From Limosilactobacillus coleohominis 101-4-CHN (lineage in GTDB: Bacteria > Bacillota > Bacilli > Lactobacillales > Lactobacillaceae), in contig NZ_GG698803.1 of the NCBI RefSeq assembly GCF_000161935.1, positions 353,170-386,829 on the forward strand: DNA of 33,660 bases, written 5' to 3'. Shown in pieces: positions 17,910 through 25,132 of the stretch. The stretch's first letter is position 1. Each line of letters starts with the position of its first letter. The translations under genes were made by a program, and so were the position numbers. The notes beneath the pieces were generated by a model that had not been told where the DNA came from, ran no database searches, and saw only the letters and a list, made by a program, of their open reading frames with translations.

Positions 17910-17985
17910 TCTTGAGGTGAAAAATGAAAAAGATTTCATTAGACATCGGATTTGACTCAGTACGGAAATGAAGCCGATGTATGTA

Positions 17986-18016
17986 AAGTAAGTTGAATGT
18001 CAGCTTGCTTTTTTTA
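17986..18016 (+). terminator. hairpin terminator
   Basis: AAGTAAGTTG pairs with CAGCTTGCTT (two G-U pairs) around a 5-base loop and runs into T7. Confidence 0.65.
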
Positions 18017-18133
18017 ATTATTGAGGATATGAACGCTTTGTATAAATCTCTAAACGATACTAACAAACAAGTATGATAAAATAAGTAACACAGAGATTAA
18101 GAAAGTTTATTTATAAAACTACGTGATTAGAAG

Positions 18134-18174
18134 GCTAGTTTATGACAGGAGACTGTCTTAAACTAGCTATTTTT
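18134..18174 (+). terminator. hairpin in the leader of the primase-helicase gene
   Basis: GCTAGTTTA pairs with TAAACTAGC, with an inner GACAG/CTGTC stem, followed by a T run, 24 bases before the start at 18198. A possible -10 (TATGATAAAAT, about 18073-18083) lies upstream. It could act as an attenuator of the downstream gene or terminate an earlier transcript. Confidence 0.5.
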
Positions 18175-18197
18175 GAATAATATGAAGGCGTTTATTT

Positions 18198-20938
18198 ATG
18201 AAAGTTGGTAAGGCATATCATTTAAATAATGGAGAGACGATTATAATTAAAAATCGGTTTCAACACTATCAGTCTAACCAAATCGATTACGAAATAATTA
18301 ATCAAATTGGTGAAAGGTTTATTGTTCAGGAAAAGGAATTAGTTTCGCTGATGGTAAAGCAACGAACAACTTCAGAGAAATTAGCATTATACGCGCGTTA
18401 TTTTACAGGCAGATCAGATGTTTACGCTCAGAAGTGGAGTAATGGTAAAGGTTGGAGCCCCGCTTTGAAAAATTGGTGGAATTTTTACCAATTAAGGACT
18501 AATCAGAATGCACTGAAGCATTTGACTAAAGAATATCGACGTTATAGTAATAAAACGATTTATGATCAATTAATTTCTAATGATTCTTATCATCGCTATG
18601 GAATTTATCCGTTACTTAAAGATGATACAACAAAACAATTGGTATTTGATCTAGATAAGCATGCTGTGCTAATTGACCCGACTAAAACTACTTTAGCGAT
18701 TTTAAATGTATGTCATAAATATGGAATCAGTTGTCTTCCAGAAGTGTCGCATTCGGGTAATAGTTATCATATATGGATTTTCTTTAGTGAGCCAGTGAGG
18801 GCAACGATTGCTCGAAATCTTGGTAAATTAATATTAATTGAAGCCATGAGTACCAGTGACCAGGTTGATATTGAATGTTTCGATCGCCTAGTACCTAACC
18901 AAGATCGGATGCCTAAAAAAGGTTTTGGCAATTTAATTGCTTTGCCTTTAAAATGGGCGGATTTACAAATAAATTGTTCAATTTTTACTGATGATTCATT
19001 AAATCCACTTCCGATTAATCAACAATGGGATCGCCTAGAATCAATCAAACGGTATTCTGCAGGTGAAGTTGATCAATTAATTCAGAAAATTTTGGATGAC
19101 TTAAAAATTATTAAGACATTCAATAATGATATGGATCTTATTAAAATTAAAAAATTTCCAAAAGAGATTGAAGGAGAAATCCGGGGAGAGATTCTAATTA
19201 AATGGGATTGCTTAACAAGACAAGAACAAGTTTCACTATTGGGATTAGCAACTTTTGTTAATCCGGAGTTTAAAAAGAAACAGTATATGCGGATGCCGGT
19301 ATGGAATACACCATCACTTTTAACAGCTGGACATATTACTAAGGAGTATCTACATTTACCACGGGGTGTTTTTAAAGACCTTCAAAAATATTGTAACTGT
19401 CGTTTTATAAAATCTTTTATGAATGCAGATACAATGAGTGTGACTTTTAAGGGAAAGCTTCGTCCCAAGCAGAAACAAGCAATTATGGCAATTAAAGAAC
19501 ATGATTTAGGAATGATTTGTGCGCAAACTGGCTTTGGAAAAACGGTAATCGGATGTGCTTTAATTGCTAAACGACAAGCGCGGACTTTGGTTATTGTACC
19601 TACTGAGAATATTGCTAAACAGTGGCAACAAACAGGTTTAAAATTTTTGAACATTCATGATAATCCTTTTGAAGAAACAACAAAAACGGGAAGATTAGTA
19701 CGAAAAAAGAAAGTGGAAATTATTTCTGGAAACCGAAATCGGCCGTCACATCTTGTTGATATTGTTAATTACCGCAAATTGACTCGGATGTCTGATGATG
19801 ACAGAAAGGATTTTTATCAAAATTATAGTCAGATCATTATTGATGAATGCCATCACATTTCTGCGGTAACTTTCGAAAAAGTTCTGGTTCAAGCCAATGT
19901 TAAGTACATTGTTGGTTTAACAGCAACGCCTGAACGTAAAGATGGTTTAGAACAATTCATGCATTATCGTTGTGGATCAATTTATTTTTCTGGTCAGAAC
20001 GAAGAACAATTAATTTCGCGGTATTTGTATGTTAGATATACTAGCATTAATGGAATTGCCAATAGCGTAAGTTACTCCAATAAGATCAATAAGTTAGTTA
20101 GTGATGATACTAGAAATCAGCAAATCATTAATGATTTAAGACAGGCATTGGATGAAAAAAGGCACATTTTGTTACTAAGTGATCGAGTTAATCATTTGAA
20201 GATTCTGCAAAAGTTGTTAAGGAAAAATTGTGTAAAAATGTCTATTTAATTACTGGAAGCACTCATCATCAACCAGTTCTTCCAGATACTAGTGAACCAT
20301 TTATTATATTGTCAACTAATAGGTATGTCGGTGAAGGGTTTGATTTGCCAATTCTAGATACATTATTTTTGGTTTTACCTTTTTCTTGGAAAGGGAGTAC
20401 AAAACAGTATCTTGGTCGCTTAGAAAGGGGATTAGATAACAAAGATGAACTCCGTGTCTATGATTATGTTGATATTGGGGATGATTCTTTTGCAAAGATG
20501 TTTCAAAAACGGATACGCGTTTATAAAGAGCTTCATTATGAATTTGTGAAAAATAGTCAATGGAATAATTATGAATCAACCCCTTATACAAGTAGAAATT
20601 ATCAACCTGATTGGAAGAACGATCTTTTACGAGCCAAAAGTATTTTTATTCGTTTAAAACGTCTATCGTTGGATCAAGTAATGCTATTGAATAATTTGGA
20701 TACTTCAGGTCGTGAGATTACTTTAGAAATTAATAGCGATGTTAGTGAAGCCTTGATTCAAAAATTATAAAGGAATGTAAAACTTATAAGACTTAAAAGC
20801 ATTGGTAATAATATGTGCATTATTAATAAACAGATTTGCTGGTATGGCGACTTAAATTTCGGTGGACACTCTTATTCAGGTGCCTCTGGTTTACGCATTG
20901 TTAATAGTAAGTTGGCACGACAAACTTTAAGTAATTAG
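18198..20938 (+). pseudogene. TOTE-type archaeo-eukaryotic primase / SF2 helicase with C-terminal PLD-like part, broken by a frameshift and a stop
   Basis: Residues 130-260 show the primase (AEP) domain of TOTE conflict systems: VFDLD (149-153) for metal binding, SHSGNSYHIW (184-193), and NQDRMPKKGFGNLIALPL (234-251), which is nearly diagnostic. A superfamily 2 helicase follows: Walker A AQTGFGKT (442-449), DECH (549-552), TATP (575-578). At the A5 run 20234-20238 the frame shifts; one more A would join it to the second half, which starts KNVYLITGST and carries motifs V/VI (NRYVGEGFDLP, QYLGRLERG). An in-frame TAA at 20768-20770 follows ALIQKL, and beyond it the frame stays open to 20938 with IINKQICWYGDLNFGG, like the second half of a phospholipase-D-type domain. 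TOTE proteins are predicted to respond to invading nucleic acid. As written, the gene should yield only a 683-residue product lacking motifs V and VI. Confidence 0.8.
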
Positions 20939-21263
20939 TTTTGATGTTGATAATAAAGATGTTCAGGATGATAGTTATGTTAAAGAAATTGCCAGTTATA
21001 TTCATCGTTTGAGTCGCAATGTGAAATGGAGGAACGGCTACATGGATAATAAAACGCATATGATGTTTCATGATGAAGATGTTCGTGAAGCGGGGATTGA
21101 AGAAGGAATATTAAGAGGTAAAAAGGAAACTCTTGTAAAGACAGTTCGACTTCTTCAGCAGATGCAGATTCCTGAAACGCAAATTAAGCAAAAGCTGCAA
21201 ACGGATTTTGCTCTTTCAGAAGATGAAATTACGGCATTACTAGCAACGGTTAATTCTCATTAA
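20931..21263 (+). pseudogene. 3' fragment of an Rpn / PD-(D/E)XK nuclease-family transposase gene
   Basis: A frame open from 20931 encodes about 110 residues matching the C-terminal part of Rpn-family recombination-promoting nucleases: SYVKEIASYIHRLSRNVKWRNGYMD, then a helical, charged region with EEGILRGKKETLVKTVRLLQQM and a small terminal domain (LQTDFALSEDEITALL). The N-terminal nuclease core is missing, so the fragment is not catalytic. The closest start is a TTG at 21009, without a good ribosome site. It overlaps the last bases of the primase-helicase remnant, so the junction at about 20935 is a deletion or rearrangement point. A clear terminator follows. Confidence 0.75.
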
Positions 21264-21266
21264 AGT

Positions 21267-21306
21267 AAAGGATCCCTTGGTCACAAATACCAAAAGGGAT
21301 CCTTTA
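21267..21306. terminator. bidirectional terminator
   Basis: A perfect 12-bp stem (AAAGGATCCCTT / AAGGGATCCTTT) with flanking A and T runs sits between the Rpn fragment and the convergent proC gene. Confidence 0.85.
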
Positions 21307-22071
21307 TTAATTTTGACTTGCTTGATCCACAGCATCCATCATGGCGTAACGGACACGGTGTTTTTCTAATGCTTCAACACCACGAATTGTGGTTCCGCCA
21401 GGTGAGGTAACTTGGTCGCGTAATTCAGCTGGGGATAATCCAGCTTCCAATGCCAATTTGCCGGTCCCGGCAACCATACTGGCAGCAAGTTCATTCGCAG
21501 TTTTCCTGTTAAGGCCATGCTTAACTGCTGCATCGCCCAATGCGTCCATGATGACATCAATGAACGCGGGACCACATCCGCCAATGGTACCAACAATATT
21601 TAGTTGATCTTCAGGCACGGTAATCACTTGGCCTAGTTGTTCGATCAGAGAAATGACATTCGCAGAATGATCAGTGTTGCTACCGAGTGCCAGCCCAATG
21701 GTACCAGCGTTAACACTAACGGGAATATTTGGAATAATGCGTATCCATGGATTATTAGGCAAGACTTTTTCTAAGCTCTGCAATGAAATTCCAGCGGCGG
21801 CCGAAATCATGACAACTTTTGTAGGGAGCTGATAAAAGTCGTTGATGATGTTGAGCGTCCGGGATGCGGGAGTGGTCAATAGTAATACATCGGGCTGCCA
21901 GTCCATCATTTCGTTTGCATGATGAAAGAGCGAAAGTTGCCGTTCAGCACAAAATTTAGTAACCCGCGGATTTTGTGGATTCATTACTGCAATGGTATCT
22001 TGACCAGCATTAAGCCATCCTTCAATCATTGCCGTCCCCATGTTACCGGCACCAATGACACCAATTTTCAT
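21307..22071 (-). CDS. proC: pyrroline-5-carboxylate reductase
   Basis: About 254 residues from the ATG at 22071, which has an AGGATG ribosome site in the end of the upstream gene; an alternative start five codons upstream is less likely. The Rossmann motif GAGNMG near the N-terminus binds NADPH, and the C-terminal part carries the family signature (GCGPAF at about 157-162, then SPAELRDQVTSPGGTT). The enzyme reduces pyrroline-5-carboxylate to L-proline in the cytosol, the last step of proline synthesis. It follows the MucBP-domain gene by one base and is probably co-transcribed with it, an unusual pairing. It ends on a bidirectional terminator shared with the Rpn fragment. Confidence 0.95.
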   Translation of the reverse strand: MKIGVIGAGNMGTAMIEGWLNAGQDTIAVMNPQNPRVTKFCAERQLSLFHHANEMMDWQPDVLLLTTPASRTLNIINDFYQLPTKVVMISAAAGISLQSLEKVLPNNPWIRIIPNIPVSVNAGTIGLALGSNTDHSANVISLIEQLGQVITVPEDQLNIVGTIGGCGPAFIDVIMDALGDAAVKHGLNRKTANELAASMVAGTGKLALEAGLSPAELRDQVTSPGGTTIRGVEALEKHRVRYAMMDAVDQASQN

Positions 22072-22072
22072 T

Positions 22073-22801
22073 TTATTCATCCTCATCTTGTTTTGTTAAG
22101 TGCACGTAAGCACCATTGATAAAGCCCCGTTGCTCATTTTGATACCAGGTGACCCCATTCTCGTCTTCCAGTCGACCAATTAATACCAGGTCTTGACCGT
22201 TGGCGACAGTACCGGTGGACTGACCATATGGATAATCATAAGTGTAGAGATGACCGCCCCGTAAGTAATCAACGGTGGCTGGCACTTTATTTAATGGCAA
22301 AACGCGTAGGTTAGTAACCGGTCCATCCTTAACTGGTGGTTCCTTAGCAAATGGGTCATGGTGAACAATTTTCATGGTATTCACATCAAACTTGATCCAA
22401 CGATCAGCATTCACTTCATACCAAAATTCACCATTGGTCGTTGCGACCCGTTCGAATGAGCGGACGTACATTTCGCCGGGGAGGATGTTATCAACCGGCA
22501 TTCCTTCCACCTGATCATACTGTTGGACAGGTTGTTCTAAGTAGAGGTACATATCGATATCTTCGATTTCACCCCAGCTCTTTTTCCGGTAGTAGAAGTG
22601 GACATTTTCTTGACTGCCATCGAACTTGCCGGAAGTTTGACCGTTAGTTTTAATAAGTTTATATTGGGGTAATTCTTTTTTTACAACGGTGTATCCGTCA
22701 TTTTCGTATCCACGAATTAATTGCGGGACAGCGAGATTGGCTCCCGAATCAATATCTTGGTAATAAACCCAGAAGGGGCGTCCAGTTTTTAAAGATTTCA
22801 T
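22073..22801 (-). CDS. MucBP-like domain protein without a signal peptide
   Basis: About 242 residues from the ATG at 22801, chosen because GGAG lies 9 bases before it; an ATG five codons upstream overlaps that site. Residues 10-75 (FWVYYQDIDSGANL, GYTVVKKELPQYKLI, then VHFYYRKK) match the MucBP fold found in mucus-binding surface proteins. The remainder has SH3-like beta segments (GEMYVRSFERVATTNGEFWYEV, and ATVDYLRGGHLYTYDYPYGQSTG, then VTWYQNEQRGFINGAYV). There is no signal peptide or anchor, so either the protein is cytosolic or it leaves by a non-classical route. It is the upstream gene of an apparent two-gene operon with proC. Its role is unknown. Confidence 0.7.
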   Translation of the reverse strand: MKSLKTGRPFWVYYQDIDSGANLAVPQLIRGYENDGYTVVKKELPQYKLIKTNGQTSGKFDGSQENVHFYYRKKSWGEIEDIDMYLYLEQPVQQYDQVEGMPVDNILPGEMYVRSFERVATTNGEFWYEVNADRWIKFDVNTMKIVHHDPFAKEPPVKDGPVTNLRVLPLNKVPATVDYLRGGHLYTYDYPYGQSTGTVANGQDLVLIGRLEDENGVTWYQNEQRGFINGAYVHLTKQDEDE

Positions 22802-22906
22802 GAGTTTCAACTCCATTATTTTTGTTCATTAAGGTTAGTATACCGCGTTTATCTCTGGCGGAGAGAGTGATCTTAACATTCTTTAAATAAGTATAGGAAA
22901 ATCAAA

Positions 22907-22919
22907 TTAGCTATGCTAA
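22907..22919 (+). promoter_or_regulatory. possible operator: small inverted repeat before the toxSAS-like gene
   Basis: TTAGC-TAT-GCTAA lies 46 bases before the ATG at 22966, where an autoregulatory site of a toxin-antitoxin operon would be expected. It is short and could be chance. Confidence 0.25.
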
Positions 22920-22965
22920 AATTTAATAGCGAACATACGTTTTAACCAGTGAGAGGATAAAATTA

Positions 22966-23577
22966 ATGGTTACCGATCAGATTGAAACAATTATCTTAAT
23001 AATCCACCAAAACTATCAAACATTTTGTGAATTTTATTATTCTAAGTATCCATTTGAAGCGAATTTAAGAAAGTTGTCTTGCGCCGAAGCGCTGAATGAT
23101 GATTTTTTAGTTCAGATGTTTATTTATATTAATAGTCTTACCCAAGCCCAGTCTGCAATTATTGGAAAGGGGTTGCTAAAATATTCAGAGTTTTTGAGAA
23201 TGAGAGTAAAGCAGTATGACACCGCATATCATAAAGTTTTAGCAAAAAGTATTTCTGAAGAAAGTGATGGGGAATATCCGATCATTAAAGTTATTAACGA
23301 TCTTATGGGAATGCGAATCATTTTACCAAATGTTAACGATAATTATGATCAGATCAGAGCTTTGTTGAATTGTTTAAAGAAACAAAAAATAATCAGTCGT
23401 TTCTACCATCGTGATGATCATAACTACCATGCGTTTCATTGTTATTTCAAGGATAGTAATATGACTTTTCCATGGGAATTACAGATTTGGGATCAGAAAG
23501 ATGAACAAGAGAACGTGACTGCCCATCTAAGGCATAATCAGGAGCGGGATGATATACTAAAAGAAGGAGGTAAGTAA
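22966..23577 (+). CDS. RelA/SpoT-like nucleotidyltransferase, probable toxSAS toxin
   Basis: A 203-residue single-domain protein of the size of small alarmone synthetases. Conserved elements of the synthetase fold are visible: basic residues in LRMRVKQYDTAYHK (77-90), the metal-binding Asp112 in INDLMGMRI, the guanosine-contacting Tyr154 and His158 in NYHAFHCYF, and Glu171 in WELQIWD. There is no hydrolase domain or regulatory C-terminus. Stand-alone synthetases of the toxSAS group either make toxic (pp)pApp or pyrophosphorylate the 3' CCA end of tRNA and so stop growth. The immediate downstream partner encodes a Panacea-domain protein, which in other bacteria neutralises such toxins; that context favours a toxin over a housekeeping RelQ-type enzyme. 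A ribosome site (GAGAGGA, about 22951-22957) precedes the ATG. Which reaction it performs cannot be read from sequence. Confidence 0.75.
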   Translation: MVTDQIETIILIIHQNYQTFCEFYYSKYPFEANLRKLSCAEALNDDFLVQMFIYINSLTQAQSAIIGKGLLKYSEFLRMRVKQYDTAYHKVLAKSISEESDGEYPIIKVINDLMGMRIILPNVNDNYDQIRALLNCLKKQKIISRFYHRDDHNYHAFHCYFKDSNMTFPWELQIWDQKDEQENVTAHLRHNQERDDILKEGGK

Positions 23578-23579
23578 CG

Positions 23580-24287
23580 ATGATTCAATTAATACTATTA
23601 GTGACATATCGTAGGCAAAAATTGGCTTACCGTTTTGCCTCAACACATTATCAAAAAATTGAAGAACAAGAAAAAAAGATCAGTCATTTAATTAAAAACA
23701 TTCCGTTGTCGTTCAGTATCCATACTTTATCGACTCGCGATGCCTCCTTGGAAGCTTTAAAAGAAAAGGACCCATATTTTAAAGATGTTCAGTATGAATC
23801 GTCCTTGGAATCATTTATCTCTGATATGAAAAGCAAAAGTGAACTAAATGATGAGGACATTGCTTCATATCTACAAACCAAATATCATTTAGATGCCTTT
23901 TCCTTACAAAAGGTCCTATATTATGGTTATGCAGGTTTTTTAACGGAATTCCATCAACGACCCTTTAACGCTCATTTTATTGCTTTTTCTCATGGACCAG
24001 TTGATTATGATATCTGGAAATGGATTAAATATTCACCAGAAACTATGAATTACCAATTTGATTTTTTACAAAAGATTGCAGCTAAACCAAAGATTAAGCA
24101 ATATTTAGATGGAGTTGTTAAAAAATACGGGCAGTATTTTCAAAAGACGAACAGCTTTAAGAATGATGACGAAAATCCTACCCATAACTTAGGTACGCCA
24201 TGGAGTCGTGCGTATGCAAAGGGGCAAAATACGCCAATTACGGATGATGATATTTTAAAGTATCATTATTTAGAAAAAATCGACTAA
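23580..24287 (+). CDS. Panacea (DUF4065, SocA-like) domain protein, probable antitoxin
   Basis: A 235-residue protein. An N-terminal helical extension (1-95) precedes the Panacea domain (about 100-232), recognisable by FSLQKVLYYGYAGFL (107-121), FSHGPVDYDIW (136-146), LGTPWSRAY (204-212) and the terminal ITDDDILKYH (220-229). Panacea is a promiscuous antitoxin domain found next to many unrelated toxins, including toxSAS enzymes. It starts 2 bases after the stop of the toxin gene and has a very strong ribosome site (GAAGGAGG), which would favour excess antitoxin. The toxin-first order is one of the known arrangements. The N-terminal extension is probably what gives toxin specificity. A terminator follows. 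Confidence 0.8.
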   Translation: MIQLILLVTYRRQKLAYRFASTHYQKIEEQEKKISHLIKNIPLSFSIHTLSTRDASLEALKEKDPYFKDVQYESSLESFISDMKSKSELNDEDIASYLQTKYHLDAFSLQKVLYYGYAGFLTEFHQRPFNAHFIAFSHGPVDYDIWKWIKYSPETMNYQFDFLQKIAAKPKIKQYLDGVVKKYGQYFQKTNSFKNDDENPTHNLGTPWSRAYAKGQNTPITDDDILKYHYLEKID

Positions 24288-24297
24288 ATTTATACAC

Positions 24298-24327
24298 AAA
24301 AAGCCCGTCAGAAATGACGAGCTTTTT
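24298..24327 (+). terminator. terminator of the toxin-antitoxin operon
   Basis: AAAAAGCCCGTCA pairs with TGACGAGCTTTTT (one mismatch) around a GAAA tetraloop, followed by the T run. Confidence 0.85.
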
Positions 24328-24339
24328 AGTTACTGGGTA

Positions 24340-24348
24340 TGCTATAAT
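24340..24348 (+). promoter_or_regulatory. extended -10 promoter of the ECF S-component gene
   Basis: TGCTATAAT (TGn plus TATAAT) lies 27 bases before the start at 24376, just after the upstream terminator. No good -35 box is seen, which is normal for an extended -10. Confidence 0.6.
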
Positions 24349-24375
24349 TTCTTCATCAAATTTAGGGAGATAATC

Positions 24376-24972
24376 ATGAATCGTCAACGTCAGCAAATCC
24401 ACAATATGACCCGACGCACGATGTTAATTGTGTTAATCGTATTACAAGACTTGTTACCATTTATTGGCAACCTACCGATTGGTCCGCTTTCAATCACAAC
24501 GTTACCGATCACGGTCGCGGTGGTTGCGGTTCTTTTTGGCCCCTTAGATGGGGCGGTGATTGGTGGTGCCTGGGGAGTTCTAACCTGGATCAGGGCGTTT
24601 GTTTACCCCAGCAGTCCATTGGCACCACTGATTTTTACTAATCCCTTCATCGCTGTTTTACCACGGATAATGGTGGGGATTGTTGCTGGATATGTGTTCA
24701 AAATTGTCCGTCAACGAAGTGAACGCATTGCGGCCAGTTTATCCGGAGCATTGGCATCGTTAACCAATTCGATGTTGGTCCTTGGGGGAATTTATTTATT
24801 TGCGAATACCCCGGCGGTTGCTGCTGGTTACCATGTTCATCAATCAGGACTGCTTAATGCTTTAGCGGTCATTCTTGGAACCAACGGGGTGGTGGAGTTA
24901 ATTATCACCGCGGTGGTGACACCATTAATTGCATTGCCACTACTAAGGCACCTGCAAAGAAAGGGAGCGTGA
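24376..24972 (+). CDS. ECF transporter S component (vitamin/micronutrient binding subunit)
   Basis: A 198-residue protein with about six membrane helices and little soluble part. The segment FIGNLPIGPLSITTLPITVAVVAV (from about 34), the GA-rich GPLDGAVIGGAWG and the Asn/Pro-rich loop FTNPFIAVLPRI match S components of energy-coupling factor transporters. These bind one small substrate, such as a vitamin, and take turns with a shared EcfT-EcfA-EcfA' module encoded elsewhere. The substrate cannot be read with confidence; pantothenate is a possibility because several lactobacillus proteins of this shape are called PanT. It has an extended -10 promoter and a terminator of its own, so it is monocistronic. 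Confidence 0.85.
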   Translation: MNRQRQQIHNMTRRTMLIVLIVLQDLLPFIGNLPIGPLSITTLPITVAVVAVLFGPLDGAVIGGAWGVLTWIRAFVYPSSPLAPLIFTNPFIAVLPRIMVGIVAGYVFKIVRQRSERIAASLSGALASLTNSMLVLGGIYLFANTPAVAAGYHVHQSGLLNALAVILGTNGVVELIITAVVTPLIALPLLRHLQRKGA

Positions 24973-24974
24973 CA

Positions 24975-24997
24975 GAAGCCATTTATGGCTTCGTTTT
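24975..24997 (+). terminator. terminator of the ECF S-component gene
   Basis: A perfect 8-bp stem (GAAGCCAT / ATGGCTTC) with a 2-base TT loop is followed by GTTTTC. The stem sits 3 bases beyond the stop codon. Confidence 0.65.
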
Positions 24998-25014
24998 CAC
25001 GCCCCCCCGCGAGT

Positions 25015-25064
25015 GCAAATAGGGCTCCAGAGTTCGGCTTGACCGAGCACTGGAGCCCATTTGC
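25015..25064. repeat. 50-base near-perfect palindrome between ECF S and clpE
   Basis: GCAAAT.GGGCTCCAG.GT.CGG pairs with the mirror half CCG.GC.CTGGAGCCC ATTTGC around a CTTGA loop, with two small bulges. It is GC-rich compared with its surroundings, lies next to a C7 run (25002-25008) and is not followed by a T run, so it is not a normal terminator. It looks like a REP-type intergenic palindrome or a structured RNA element. Confidence 0.6.
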
Positions 25065-25132
25065 GTACCGCGCCATTCGTATTTCCATCTAGCAGAATTA
25101 CTTATGACACGATCCCTTTAGGTTAGTCTAAA

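Noticed and set aside
17706-17939. 77-residue minus-strand frame
   Set aside because: It runs opposite the zinc-ribbon coding signal, and its sequence looks like random translation without a ribosome site.
25002-25008. C7 run as a fourth phase-variation tract
   Set aside because: It lies between a terminator and a palindrome, outside any gene or evident promoter spacer.
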